Of a stretch of 64,000 nt of DNA, positions 12,313-24,017 are shown piece after piece (the stretch's first letter is position 1; the number at the start of each line of letters is the position of its first letter). Under the pieces are notes generated by a model. The model had not been told where the DNA came from, made no database searches, and saw only the letters and a program-made list of their open reading frames with translations. Source of the DNA: Riptortus pedestris (Eukaryota; Arthropoda; Insecta; Hemiptera; Alydidae); NCBI GenBank assembly GCA_019009955.1, contig CM032231.1:93965001-94029000 (forward strand), written 5' to 3'. Position numbers and translations under genes: made by a program.

Positions 12313-13198
12313 AGCCTGTCACGCTGGGACTGCGTGAGCAAAGCAGATTTCCCACGTGTTGGCATAACACATTTGGGACATCATCACACCACATATCTTC
12401 TGCTTCATAGTGAAAACCGATGAGTTGTAGGGCGTGGGGGGGAGGGAGTTAATGAAGGCTGACAACAAGAATGTACGAATAACTTGTTTAATACTTGAGT
12501 AACGAAAATGCATATATCAATAATTGTAGAATATCAATAGTTGAACAAGATTGATTCAATAGCATTTTATGATCCGACTAATTATAACGGAGACATTTTT
12601 GAATTTTCCAAATAGACATTTTCGAGACAAGAAAGTAAATTATTAATCGGGGCCGCCATCAGATAACTAATTTGCATGTATGTCGTATAAAAGAGTCTCT
12701 TAAAAACAATATTTGATAATTAAGCTTAGAATAAAGTGCTTTATTATAAAACAGAGTATTGCATATTTGACTTGAGTATGAGTGGTGATATGAAAAGTTT
12801 TCGATTTATATTCAAGACAGAAGAAGAAAATGTATTTAACAACATTTATAGTACATTTCATTTGCAATAAGATTAATTTTTTTCAGTTTTTCGACCCAGC
12901 GTATAATATGGGAAATATTTTGGAATTCCTCCCTCCCACTGGTCAAATTTTAGGCATGAACTAACGAATGTGACCTCTAATTTTGCATGAAACACTTATT
13001 TATTGAAATTGGTTACAATCAACCGAAAATTGCGGGCACTGGAGCGGTAACAGACATTTGTATATATGTATGTAATTTTGAACGAACCTCATTTTCATCT
13101 AGGTAGGATCGATTTCCATTTGAGGAAATTATTCGGAAATAGCGTATTTCCCTAAGTACTTCAATAGCTTATTTCCCTTAAGGGAAAACGGCTAAAAA
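12313..13198 (-). mobile_element. HINE, full length
   Basis: R end: CTGTCACGCTGGGACTGCG, AAGCAGATTTCCCACGTG. It continues through monomers 2 and 1, a microsatellite reduced to TATATATGTATG, and the L end CAATAGCTTATTTCCC with the palindrome arm to GGCTAAAA. The 886-bp length fits complete copies here. Confidence 0.8.
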
Positions 13199-13316
13199 TT
13201 AGTAAAACGCAGTCTTATCCAGACAAGTACTATAAAAAAATTCGCTAACGAGCAGAACGATTCCGAAACAACCTTAAATAAAATAATATAGACGGTGAAT
13301 TTCCGTAGAGAGTTGA

Positions 13317-13466
13317 AGTTGAAGTGTAAAGATTTCTTATTACCGTTTGTATTTATTCACTTAATATTCACAGTGATTTGTGCTACCTAATGGCAGATTT
13401 ACCTATTATTAAGCCTGACAAGAGAAATCTGCTTAGTGTACGCAGCCCCTGCGTTGCTGACTTTTT
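13317..13466 (+). mobile_element. HINE R-end fragment (variant subtype)
   Basis: Starts in the variant internal region (AGATTTCTTATTACCG, TTTGTATTTATTCACTTA) and ends AGAAATCTGCTTAG, ACGCAGCCCCTGCGT, TGCTGACTTTTT. The hairpin is perfect although the element is truncated. Confidence 0.8.
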
Positions 13467-14090
13467 AAAGTAATAAGGTATTTTTGCCTGCTGGCCATTT
13501 CACGCCTATTCATCAGGTTAGTTGACGTTTTAGCTGACAACTGTCAGATCTTCTCCACCATTCTTGCCATAATTTAATTATTTATGTACGTAATGCATTC
13601 TTCACGAGTCATTTTCAAATTGTATCATAATGTATGTGCATGGGTTCGTCTTTTGCAGCTTACTTTGTTGCTCAGTCCGCTAGTCTAGCGTATGACTCCT
13701 CACAAGAGAAGTTTACCTGTTATTTTATCCCCTACGTGATATAGTATTAACACCTGGTAATTTGTCCCCTGAACAGGTAAACCTGATATTCACGGGACTG
13801 AACAAGGGAGTAAGAGAGTCAAAGGGCATCTAGTGGTTTCCCATTGCCTTATGCATCAGACAATGAAGCATCATAAGGAAAATTCCATTCACACTAGTAA
13901 AAGTGGAGAAAATTTGATTCAAGGCCAGAGTTGTTAGATAGCCATTCCTCGGTAGCCTGCAGCCTGAATAAGCTGACTAATGATAGACTAACAGCCAGTA
14001 TGAGTATGCAGAATACAAATTTAATCTGTCCTCCAGTTTTGTCCCACTGACATATTGTTAGGGAGAATTTAGAGTAGGTCAAATACTTAC
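13467..14090. other. Probable intron downstream of the exon at 14091
   Basis: No HINE sequence. Four CAGGT/ACCTG pentamers lie within 13715-13785 (see findings). On the minus strand this is the intron entered by the exon's donor site; no following exon was identified. Confidence 0.4.
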
Positions 14091-14317
14091 GTGTAGTTGT
14101 GCTGGGGTGAGGTCTTGTACTGCCTTAGGATGAGGTTATAAGGTGTGAGTGCAGCAGGGTGGTACCTCACTTCCCTCCTGCTCCTCTTGCCGCCCTCTTT
14201 GCCTCCTTCCTTCCCTTTGCCTCCCGTCTCTTTGCCTCCGCCCTCTTCTTCATCTTCCTCTTCATCGTATTCCTCGTCGTAGTAGTAATCTTCTTCACCG
14301 GGTGGGGGGCTCTGAGG
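14091..14317 (-). CDS. Internal exon of an unrecognised acidic / Gly-Lys-rich protein
   Basis: This is the only convincing host coding segment. On the minus strand a pyrimidine-rich acceptor (CATCCCTTGTTTCAG) ends at 14318 and a strong donor, GTAAGTAT, starts at 14090. Between them one frame is open for 75 codons plus two bases; the other two frames contain stops, and the open frame runs into a stop only inside the intron. The exon therefore starts in phase 0 and ends after two bases of a codon. The peptide begins PQSPPPGEED, has a Tyr/Asp/Glu tract (YYYDEEYDEEEDEEE), a Gly/Lys-rich stretch (GGGKETGGKGKEGGK), a basic KRSRREVR, and then a normal-complexity tail HPAALTPYNLILRQYKTS. A second in-frame CAG six bases in could act as a tandem acceptor. 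It is markedly more GC-rich than its surroundings. I do not recognise the protein; the charged middle looks like a disordered linker. Neighbouring exons were not found. Confidence 0.6.
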
Positions 14318-14406
14318 CTGAAACAAGGGATGCAAAGATTTCAAAACAATTTTAGAAAAATGACCATATATAAAAAAAGCAAAGATTTTCTGTACCGATA
14401 TAAATA

Positions 14407-14717
14407 AAAAAAGTCCGTGACGCAAGGGCTGCGTTAACTAAGTAGATTTCTCACATATTTGCATTTATCTCAAAATGTAGAAGTTCAATGAGAACAATAT
14501 TTGGTATTTAGACTCCAAATAAAGTACTTCATAATATAAAAGATTATTGATAAAAGGACATGAGCAGTAGTTTGAGTGGGTTTACTCATGGCCTAAAACT
14601 AATCAATGGAAATATCTTGGTTAATAATCAAAATAGCGAAAAAAACCTACATAACAACATTTATAGAGCATTAAATTTCCAATAATATTGGTTCTATACA
14701 ATTTTTCAGTCCGTCGG
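14407..14717 (-). mobile_element. HINE, R-end half
   Basis: R end AAAAAAGTCCGTGACGC, AAGGGCTGCGTTAACTAAG, then monomer sequence up to CTATACAATTTTTCAGTCCG, where it is truncated. It lies about 90 bp upstream of the exon acceptor, so it is intronic if the exon is real. Confidence 0.75.
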
Positions 14718-14849
14718 ACTATTAAGTACACTATTTGCATGTTGTCATCAAGTTTCACAAACTCAAGAGAAGAAGTAGTTCTCTCGAGACTTAGAATCGT
14801 CCACACCAAATTAACACACTCATACTAAATGACAAAGACTGACATTTCT

Positions 14850-14930
14850 ATTAAACCAATGGGGGGGGGGGTTACGGAAGGTCTAAAACAAGAAAGCACG
14901 AATAACTCCTGTTAAAAACTGTTAGAATGA
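14850..14930 (-). mobile_element. HINE small fragment
   Basis: A G-run then GTTACGGAAGGTCTAAAAC, GCACGAATAACTCC: the G-rich border of monomer 2 in minus orientation. Confidence 0.5.
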
Positions 14931-14966
14931 ACGCTTTAACTCACAAGGCTAACCTGAGCGTTAGAA
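14931..14966 (-). mobile_element. SINE head fragment
   Basis: AACGCTTTAACTCACAAGG, CTAACCTGAGC matches the A-box side of the SINE. Only the head remains, joined to HINE sequence. Confidence 0.55.
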
Positions 14967-15598
14967 AAAGGCGGAGATAAATTTTAATTAAGGATCTATT
15001 AAATGGAGGACGAGGTTGCACCCCAGAAACAAAACGTATATACTTATTAATATTCGTCTGAGAAATTAAGTTAATTAAAAAAAATCATTAAAGAAATAAA
15101 ACTATAGATTTATGTCAAAATAAACAATAACAGAGTGAAATAATGATGTTTGTCAATGAGCGTGTTTGAGGTTAACAAAGACAAATGACATACTCATCTA
15201 GAGAAGACAAGGAGGTAGAGTTATTCTTCCTGATTGTGGCTAAGAGGTAGGAGCTGTCATGAACAGCTAACGGTGAGATGATTTCTCAAACTGGAACGCC
15301 TTGACCAATCACAGTTATCGCTCTGTGTAATTTGAGTCGACGTTCGTCAGGAGAAACTACTGTCTAGACGTCTATTTTGGTAGTCGATCCTATTTTGACA
15401 GCTCTCTACAATTTTAATAATAATATAGCATTTTTTTTTCAAGAGCTCGTTGTTACAAACGTCAGCTATATCGGCTAAAGGTGTTTATTCAAGGAGTTCT
15501 GCTTCTGGATACATATCTAACATAACGGGATGAAAGACAAGACGGGTGGAGAAGGCTGTTTATTGAGACTAAAGACCTACAAGGTCTGTCTTTAAAGC
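14967..15598. other. Unique stretch, possibly intronic
   Basis: No coding signal found. Slightly less AT-rich around 15200-15400. Confidence 0.4.
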
Positions 15599-16108
15599 AT
15601 TTAGCAGATTTCCCTCAAGGAAAATGAGGTCCGGGGGAAGGGTTAGAGGGGAGGAATTTCGAAAAATCAAAATATCTCCGTTAATATAAGTCATGCTGAA
15701 ATGTTGTACAGAACCAATATTACTTAAAATGTAATGTTCTATAAATGTTGCTATATACATGTTTTCTCTATCTTCAATATTAACCGGCATATTGGCATTT
15801 TTTAGTTTTGAGCCTTCAGTAAACCCTTCCCCCGTTTTAGTCATCGCACTTCACAAATAAGAGAATATATCGTGAATTATCTTAGTCCAAGCATAAATAC
15901 AATATATTGTTTTCAACAGACGTTTATTATATGAGATACATGCAAATAGTTAGTGTGCTGACGTCATCAATTAAGATTTTATTGACCTACTTCTGCTCCT
16001 GGAATATTTTGGAAATAAAGATTATGATCTGAGATGAGATCAATATTGAGTCATTCCAGCATTTGAGAAATCTGCTTAGTTTACGCAGCTCCTGACAGAT
16101 TTTTGCAG
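15599..16108 (+). mobile_element. HINE with internal deletion
   Basis: Starts TTTAGCAGATTTCCCTCAAG but jumps from the L end straight to the G-rich start of monomer 1, so the L block and microsatellite are missing. It ends GAGAAATCTGCTTAG, ACGCAGCTCCTG. It shows that short derivatives keep both ends. Confidence 0.75.
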
Positions 16109-16261
16109 TTTTTTTGTAGTAATTCAAGTAACTAAATCACTAAATAACTCATACCAAGCTATGATTTCAAATCATGCATACACAAAGTTCTTAGAAAGGG
16201 AAAAATAGAGATTAAAATGTGCAATTTACGTCATCTGTCCTAGTATGATACACTGAGCCGT

Positions 16262-16320
16262 CATCAAATATCATTCCTGCGTTTGAGACATCTGCTCAGT
16301 TTAATGCAGCCACTGCCTTT
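16262..16320 (+). mobile_element. HINE R-end remnant
   Basis: GAGACATCTGCTCAG and TGCAGCCACTGCC match a decayed R end. Confidence 0.45.
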
Positions 16321-16345
16321 TATTTTAAATTAATGTTTAATGGAT

Positions 16346-16446
16346 TTTTAGTAGACTTCCCTTGAGGGAAATCAGCTATTAAGGTTATACATATGACGCG
16401 ATTTTCGAAATTTTTCTTCAAATGTCCATCGAAAATGAGGTCAAAA

Positions 16447-16498
<52 letters not shown>

Positions 16499-16590
16499 CG
16501 GTCGCATATTGTTTATAAAAATATATATATATTTTTTTTTAAATAAAGAGATCAGATCGTTAATGCTGATAAATATTATATATATATATA

Positions 16591-16639
<49 letters not shown>

Positions 16640-17135
16640 CGGCTACCGCTTTAGCGGTCGCAAGTATGGTTTAATCGTTACCAAGTTCGAGATTTAGTAG
16701 TTTTTTTGTAAAAATAAATACCAATATTGTTAACGAAATCGGAACAAAATTTTGTTTATGGATTACTAAAATCAGAGCGAGTGAGATAGAAATTATTCTG
16801 ATTCATTTCAAATTACTCCACTAGCTATAGTAAATAGTTTTCAATGAAATTAATATGTTATATTAAGATATATTTCATTAATTGTTCATCTTTCCGGTCT
16901 GGAATAATCCTTTCTATTCAGCGCTGCGAAGTTGGCTATACTGTTTGTATACACTTCAGACGCTTTCCGTTGTAGATATTATTAACATGTAAATTGACTG
17001 AATGTTTTCTTACTTCCATTTGTATTTATCCCCTTAACATTCACGGTGGTGTTACCAGCATGTAGATTTATCTGTTGTAAACCTTCCCCATGGGAAATTT
17101 TCTTAGTTTATGCAGGCCCTGCTTTTAATGTTTTA
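16346..17135 (+). mobile_element. HINE with two (TA)n tracts
   Basis: L end: TAGTAGACTTCCCTTGAGGG, AATCAGCTATTAAGG. (TA)n occurs at 16449-16497 and again at 16577-16635, with a partial repeat of the flanking monomer start (GCGGTCGCATATTG / GCGGTCGCAAGTATGG), suggesting an internal duplication. The R end is decayed (GGGAAATTTTCTTAG, ATGCAGGCCCTGC). Confidence 0.75.
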
Positions 17136-17799
17136 AAATGAATACTCAACCATAAGTAATTTTAGTAAACCTGACTTCGTAATATTTTAATACATCATCA
17201 GAATGTGTCTCATTCATAATGTTATAATATTGTCACTCATTGAGGAAAGTTGGTTTCAGTATAAGTGTTTAATGATAAATGTGCACTACATTCCATAAAT
17301 GTAAGTATTGATTTCCTCAAATGCAACAAAAACGGGTAAATTCTAATTTTTCATATCCAATTTTGTTTTAGGTTCTAGCAAGGAATAATTATTTCACAAA
17401 TAAATTATTCATCATTGGAATGCATTTGATAAAACTATTCATTCCACTTTATGTTTATTTTTGACACCTCTTACTGACTGTCCTTCATTGCCTCCACGTA
17501 ATTCTTAAAAAAATACGGTTTATAATATAGGAAAATAAAGATATAATTTGCATTATTATGGTATAATATGGAGATTTATCCTGAAGGCTTGCAGCAGTTT
17601 TTTATCATTTTTGATTATGATAATTAAGCAAAGGTGATTAGAAATCACCAGCTTGGTGGCAAATCCTTGGTTGAGAAACTACTAAGGAAGTCATAATTAA
17701 GCTGTTAACAGATTGTTTATTTTAAATTAGCTACATTATAAAAATTATCTCCTATTTCCGCACTATTATCATTTTTATAGCAGTGAGTGCTGCCCGGAA
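17136..17799. other. Unique non-coding stretch
   Basis: Nothing supported. Confidence 0.5.
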
Positions 17800-18115
17800 A
17801 AAATGTCCATAATTCAGGTGCTGCGATAACTAAGCAGATTTCCCACGTGATGTATATTATTGATCTCTTCTCGCCATATATTTTCTATATCTCAGTAAAA
17901 AAAAAAATCGATTAGTAGAATTGGAGGTTTACTGGCATCTGACTAGAAAGTGGGATAAACTACAAAATAATGAATAAAAGGACAATTCTAGAGCATCTGT
18001 AGTTTAACAAGATTGATTCTGTAACATGTTTTAATACGACTCATAATAACGGAGATATTTTAAATGTTCGAAATCCTCTTCTGTTCCTGGACCGATTTCA
18101 GCCTTTAACGACTAT
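17800..18115 (-). mobile_element. HINE, R-end half
   Basis: R end AAATGTCCATAATTCAGG, CTAAGCAGATTTCCCACGTG, followed by monomer 2 to GATTTCAGCCTTTAACG, then truncated. Confidence 0.75.
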
Positions 18116-18671
18116 GAACATTAGTGTCGGTTTAATATGGCATACTTCTGCATTTCCAATTATACATTTAGGCAGATATACCTCCGTCCCTCCAGCTCAA
18201 TGTAAAGGGGTTACAAATTTTGAATTCGTTTCGAACTATTTCATTCACGCTGGACATATTTTTAAGCTAGGACAACTTGTAAGAGTGTTATTAGTAATTG
18301 TATGTAGGTTAAAACATTTCAAATGTGATTGCTAGATACATCGTATGACCTTAAATATGTTATGTGGTTTGTTTGAACGTTTGCCCCGAAATGCCTTTTG
18401 TTAAAATAGAGAAATTGGTGGAAAGACTACCTGTTATTAGACCTGTTTCCCAGATCGGCACTCCTACATCCAGTAACATGAATTACAATATAGAATACTA
18501 CTTGTCATGGCTGTGTCATTCCAGTAATTGCGAATTCTACTTGGTGGGAGCTATCGTAGTAGTTTACTGTGAAACAGATTTTTAGTTATTTCATTTATAC
18601 CAAATATTAGTCTTATAGAATAAAGCAAGTATAACTGTTTAGAAACCGTTTATTATTACCATTTAGTATTG
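18116..18671. other. Unique stretch with two 73-codon frames
   Basis: Two plus-strand frames (18114-18335 and 18364-18585) follow one another. Neither shows a recognisable domain, compositional bias or good splice sites, so I do not call them genes. Confidence 0.35.
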
Positions 18672-18830
18672 GGGCTCAGATGAGTAATGTGAGTTAAAGC
18701 GTTGACCTTAATCTCACCTGGTAAACCTATAGTGGCGAGTTCAATTCCCGCCTGGGCAAAAGAATTTATTTACTGACGGTATTCATTAAATAAAATCCTT
18801 AGTCCCACCCTAGCTAGAAAAGGGTAGTAA
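18672..18830 (+). mobile_element. tRNA-derived SINE
   Basis: Best-preserved head. GGGCTCAGATGAG, GTGAGTTAAAGCGTTGACC is the A-box half, and GAGTTCAATTCCCGCC is the B box, resembling a tRNA T-arm. The body follows: AAGAATTTATTTACTG, AATCCTTAGTCCCACCC, TAGCTAGAAAAGGGTAG. The 3' end beyond the last motif is missing. Confidence 0.8.
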
Positions 18831-19289
18831 TGATATTGGATTGATTTTATTGGCTAATATATACAAATTTCAGCCTGACTCTGGCCCATTTAGCGATAGT
18901 TATCTTAATTGTAATAAACATAGAAAATATACATGTGCAAATGACATAATAATAATGTTAACCTACTATATAAATAATAATTCCTTTTCTTTTCAAATAT
19001 TACTTTAACTTCTAAAATTCTTTATAAACTTAATCTAATGAGTAATATTTATACATCACATTTATTTAATTTTTCCTGCAACGTGTAAATTGACTTTGTT
19101 GGATGTTTAAATATTAAAAATGATTAATTAACAAGATCAATTTATAAGCTATGACGTTGTGTAGTTGCATACTGCTGAAAGAAATAGGAAAATAATATTC
19201 AGTTTATGAATGTCCACAATGTGAAGAATATTTTGCGGGGCACTGTGCAATTCCGCATAATGGTGAAACTATAAAGTTATTAACTTCCA
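18831..19289. other. Unique non-coding stretch
   Basis: Nothing supported. Confidence 0.5.
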
Positions 19290-19434
19290 AAGGTTACCTT
19301 CATTTTCTAGCCAGGTTAGGACTAAGGATTTTATTTTATGAATTCCTAGTACCAGGTGAGAACCGTACTCACGAATCAAGGCTTACTTAGTGAGATTGAG
19401 ACCAACACCCAGCTCAGATGGCTAATCTGAGCCC
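19290..19434 (-). mobile_element. tRNA-derived SINE
   Basis: Minus copy: AGGTTACCTTCATTTTC, TAGCCAGGTTAGGACTAAGG, GAGAACCGTACTC (degenerate B box), CAGATGGCTAATCTGAGCCC (head). Confidence 0.75.
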
Positions 19435-20107
19435 TCTAAAGTATTTTATTTATTATATCCATTAAATATAGAAGAGCAACAAGTGTATTGAAAGAAATCA
19501 CATACTTTACCTTGTCAATTTTTTAATTGAGTCAAATGAAACAGGACGTAGCAAATGGCCGAATAAATATCATTATACCTTCCGAGCTTCGTTTTAAAAC
19601 TCGGTTAAGGTTTCTCGTCGTAATAATTCGACAAAATAATTCTCTCGACAAGATTGACTCGAGAGAGGTAATTTTGTTTACAAGGTTTGTAGTTTGGGTG
19701 TTGCCAGGACAAAGTGGAAAAATGAATAATTATACTCCATAATGAGGGGGTCAGGATCATCTGAGCTCAATTAATAATCACTTGTCTTCACCTGATTAGC
19801 ACGCAAATTATACAAGATTATAGCTCCTCGCTCATTTTGTTTATTAGAAGAACAAGCCAGCTTCTTCCGCTCTGCTTGCGCTCAACAGGTTGTTTGTTCC
19901 CCCAATCCGAAGCATCGTCTAATGATAGTTGTGCGTGCATAAATCTCGAATTTAAGTACGCATTCAACCTTCCAAATCCGCCAAGTACATAACTACCTCA
20001 CATCTACTTTTTTGTGTAAAGAATATGTTTAAGCTATTTGATTGATGTTCATATAGCGACATTCGAAAAATGTACGCAAATGTCCCTCGATCTTACCTAT
20101 TTGATAA
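19435..20107. other. Unique non-coding stretch
   Basis: A 71-codon frame at 19527-19742 has no recognisable domain. No repeat was matched. Confidence 0.4.
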
Positions 20108-20229
20108 TAAAACGTCCATCACTGCGTAAACTAGATTCCCCACGAACTCGAAACTCTACTGTTCTGCCACTATCTATTCTCAACTTCGATTGCAATAGGA
20201 ACATGACTTGAAGTTTCAGCTGGATATCA

Positions 20230-20275
<46 letters not shown>

Positions 20276-20872
20276 ATATTTAAACGTTTTATGCAAAAAT
20301 GAAGATCAAGTTCGTTAACGGCTGAAATCGGACAAGCGGAAGGGAGGGGAATTTCGATAATTGAAAATAGTTCATTGAAAATAAAAATAGTTATGATCAT
20401 GTTTTCTCTATATTGAATATTAGCCGTGAAAAAAAACCCCACTCCTACTCATGTAATATTAACAATAAGCTGTTTATCATGAACCACTTCATTTCAAGGT
20501 TAAACACCAAATATGGTTTTCATTGAACTTTTGCTTTGTGAGACACATGCAAATGCGTTATGTGATGGTGACATCATCGATGAAAATTTTCGTTCATTAC
20601 TTGAAAATTGTTCTTTGATCTCTACGATATTTAACCATTTCAGTCAAGACTTAAGATCATATTTGTTCTTGGCTGAAATCGGGCCTGGGATGGTGGGTCT
20701 CAAATCTGTCACACTCACACATATATAAAATTTTAAATAACCTCATTTGTATAATTTTTAATGAACTTCCATTTCCTTCATCTGTTAGGTAAGATCGGAG
20801 TACATTTTTTGAAGAAATATTTCGAAAATCGCCTTTCTAGTACAACCTCAACAGCTGTTTTCCCTTAAGGGG
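20108..20872. mobile_element. Composite HINE (mixed orientation) with (CA)n core
   Basis: Minus R end at 20108 (CGTCCATCACTGCG, TAGATTCCCCACG), (CA)n at 20228-20269, then plus-oriented monomers 1-2 (20269-20700), and finally a minus-oriented L end (20725-20872: AAGATCGGAGTAC, CAACAGCTGTTTTCCC). The central part is inverted relative to both ends. Confidence 0.7.
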
Positions 20873-21989
20873 AGTCTTAAATCAATTGCAAATATTACTT
20901 TTATAATAGCACACTAAACTTGCACAACAGCTGAGTAAGCCGGGCTCATCAGATACAATGTGCATTTGGCAAAGGCCTTTTATATTTCAAGTAGCCACTT
21001 TCCAGAAAATAACAGAAAATAAATATTTTGGAATTTGAGTGGAAATTCACTGAAAGGAAAACAATAAAATTTTAAATTTAAGTAACAAAATATGTTTTTG
21101 TTTATAAGGAATAGTATATTGTAGTTTGCACAGTTGTATGTGGGATTTGTAAGGTCATTAAACAAAAGTGGAAACTTAATTTATTCATAGGATAAAAAAA
21201 AATATTACAGTACATAATATGCATATTTTTAAGAGATAAATAAAATGGCAAATTTTGTTTATGAGGCATAGAGCTACACTTTGCAAAATAAAACGTTTGT
21301 ATTCCGAGTTTCTAGAACAATGCATATTTCGTTCGAACGTTGTTACGTGTGAGTGTGTGCATGAAAAAAGACATAAAAAAGAAAAATATTTTTAGGTTGT
21401 GTCTAGGTGTTTTGATACTTATGATATGACATACCATAATAGCCTACCACATTAAAAGTTAAAATAAAAAGTTTTTTTATTTGTATTTATTGTAAACTAG
21501 CCATATGATGGATAACATATGATGAGTACTTCCGGCCATATTTTTAACGATGTGTTTACAATCAATTTATGTCTCGGCTGATAATTTATGTAAGTGTATA
21601 TTGACTCATCCTTCAAAACGTCCTTTTAACATGTAAATTAAGTCTTCTATAGCCAGGAATTCCATTAAAAAATAATTCATAGTTAAATATCGTCTATTGA
21701 TTATTTTGTACGCATAACTTAATAGGCGGCACCGAGGTTATTAATAGTTTGAGGTGTTACGTCAAATTAAAAATCTATAACCTCTACGTAACGCTCTTTG
21801 AACCAAGTGTTCAATAATGTTTGTAAAACAGTTCACAATATCATTTCCTTCGTATAGACTGGTATGCCAATGAACTTTTTCTGGAATCACTGTATTCCAT
21901 TGTTCATTTCTTTCCTCTTTTTTTTGTTATTTTTTCTGTTTGCTATTATGAGCACGTCAGGTTAATGAGTGAGTTGCCGCGGAACTAAT
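20873..21989. other. Unique non-coding stretch
   Basis: About 1.1 kb of AT-rich sequence without a supported gene or shared repeat. Confidence 0.5.
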
Positions 21990-22110
21990 TTTAGCAGATT
22001 TCCCAAGGGAAATCAGCTATTGAGGTTGTACTCATGACGGAATTTTCGAATTTTTTCTTCAAATGTCCATCGATCCTACCTAGGAGATGACGAAAATGAG
22101 GTCCGTTCAA

Positions 22111-22182
<72 letters not shown>

Positions 22183-22950
22183 CTGTTACCGCTCTAGCGG
22201 TCGCAATTTTTGTATAATCGTTACCAAACTCGATATTTAGTCGTTTTAAGTAAAAAGAAAGATCAAGTTCGTTAACGGCTGAAATCGGACCAGGGAGAGG
22301 GGAGGTTTAGAGGAGGAGAATTTCGAAAATTCGAAATATTTCCGTTGCTATAAGTCGGATCGAAAAAGTGTATAGAATCAATCGTTTTGAAAATGTAATA
22401 CACTATAAATGATGTTATATACATTTATTCTCTATCTTGAATATTAACCGCGATATTTGCATTTTTCAGTTTTCAGCCTTCAGTAAACTCCCACTTCTAC
22501 TAGTGTTACATAAATAATGCTCTGTTATATAATAAAAAATATTAATTGAAGCCTAAATACCAAATATTGTTTTCATTGAACTTTTAATTTGTGAGATATA
22601 TGCAAATACGTTTTGTTGACCCCCCCCCCTTCCTTTGTTTTTGGATTACTAAAATTTGAGTGATTGAGATAAAAATGATTCTCATTCATTACAAATTACA
22701 CCACTAGCTATAGTAAATTGTTTTCAATAAAATTAATATGTCTTATTCAAATATATTTCATTAATTGTTTGACTTTCCGGTCTATCCTATGTTTACATTT
22801 CTAACCTAACGCTTCTGTTGGCAGGCTATTGTTGGATGAATTCAGCTTTGTTTGTATTTATTCACGCCTGTGTTACCTGTATGTACATTTATCTATTGTA
22901 AACCTTCAGTGGGAAATCTGCTTAGTTTACGTAGCCCCTGCGTGACGGAC

Positions 22951-22951
<1 letters not shown>
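21990..22951 (+). mobile_element. HINE, complete reference copy
   Basis: Starts TTTAGCAGATTTCCC with the mirrored arm GGGAAATCAGCT, then the L block (ACTCATGACGGAATTTTCG, TCCATCGATCCTACCTAGG, GAGATGACGAAAATGAGG). (TA)n spans about 22115-22178. Monomer 1 begins CTGTTACCGCTCTAGCGG and carries the AATCGGACC, G-rich and ATTTCGAAAATTCGAAAT blocks. A variant internal region follows (C-run near 22621). The R end has GGGAAATCTGCTTAG, hairpin ACGTAG-CCC-CTGCGT and GACGGAC running into a long T-run. No protein is encoded, so it depends on an autonomous partner. Ends and T-run insertion fit Helentron-associated elements; a conventional MITE is disfavoured because the outermost ends are not inverted repeats of each other. 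Confidence 0.85.
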
Positions 22952-22981
<30 letters not shown>

Positions 22982-23176
22982 AACAGTTCATTATAATTAT
23001 TAATTTAGATATTTACGGGCTGATAACTTATAAATTATAAAATTTGCATTAAGAAATTTTGCTTCTGTAATGTAAAAAAAGCACAAATAGTTAAAGTTTA
23101 TATCGAAGAATCAAAAATGTAAAGCAAACATTATAATCTTACTGTAACACTTCTTTTTTCCATATGAACGTTTTCT

Positions 23177-24017
23177 TTTAGCAGATTTCCCTTAAGGGAA
23201 TCAGCTATTGAGGTGTTCTCATGACGCGATTTTCGAAAAGTTTCCTGAAAGATCCAACAATCCTACCCAAGAAATGGGGGTGGGGGTTTAGAGGTGGAAA
23301 ACTTCGAAAATATGAAATATCTCCGTTATTATAAGTCGGATCGGTTCTTTTGTTTATAACCAATCTTATTGAAAATTAAATTTCCTGTAAATGTTATTAT
23401 ATACGTATTTTCTGTATCATGAATATGAACGGAGCTATTACTCCAACTCATGTCATATTAATAATATGATGTTGTATCATGAACGACTTTAGTCTAAGCC
23501 TAAATACTGAATATTGTTTCCAAGAGACCTATATTATGCTAGAGACATGCATATTCATTGTTTGATGACGCCATCAATTGAAATTTTACGTTCTTGTCTC
23601 GAAAATGTTTGTTTAATCTATAGGATGCTCGATATTTAACCGTTTCATACAACTCTGAAGTTCATAGTCGTTAATAGTTGAAACCGGGCTAGGAATAAGG
23701 GGGTTGGAGGGGGGGAGATTCAAAAATTTAAAATATCTCCGTTATAATGATCCAGATTGTCAAATGTAAGAGGACCAAACTTGTTAAACAATTTATGTTC
23801 TACAATTGTTGTTCTATGCATCTTTTCATAACTCAAGTATTAAGTGAGTTATTCTAATTATTACGGTTTTAGCCTTTACTACCCTCTCCACCTCCCTTCA
23901 ACTCATCGGTTTTTGACATAGAAATAGAGAGTATGTAGTCAGATGAGGTCAGAAGTAGGTTATACCAGCACTTGGGAAATATGCTTAGTTTACGCTGTTC
24001 CTGCGTGACGGACTTTT
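23177..24017 (+). mobile_element. HINE lacking the microsatellite
   Basis: TTTAGCAGATTTCCCTTAAG opens the copy. The L block is joined directly to the G-rich border of monomer 1, skipping (TA)n. Monomers 1 and 2 are both present, and the R end reads GGGAAATATGCTTAG, TGCGTGACGGACTTTT. Confidence 0.8.

Noticed and set aside
14149..14407. Plus-strand frames opposite the exon
   Set aside because: They are shadows of the GC-rich minus-strand exon, Leu/Pro/Arg-biased, and have no splice sites.
20227..20442. Frame ending in Cys-Val repeats
   Set aside because: Translation of (CA)n and HINE monomer sequence.
21990..22951. HINE family as an ordinary TIR MITE
   Set aside because: Outer ends (TTTTAGCAG and GACGGACTTTTT) are not inverted repeats of each other; the inverted match is subterminal and only one end has the hairpin.
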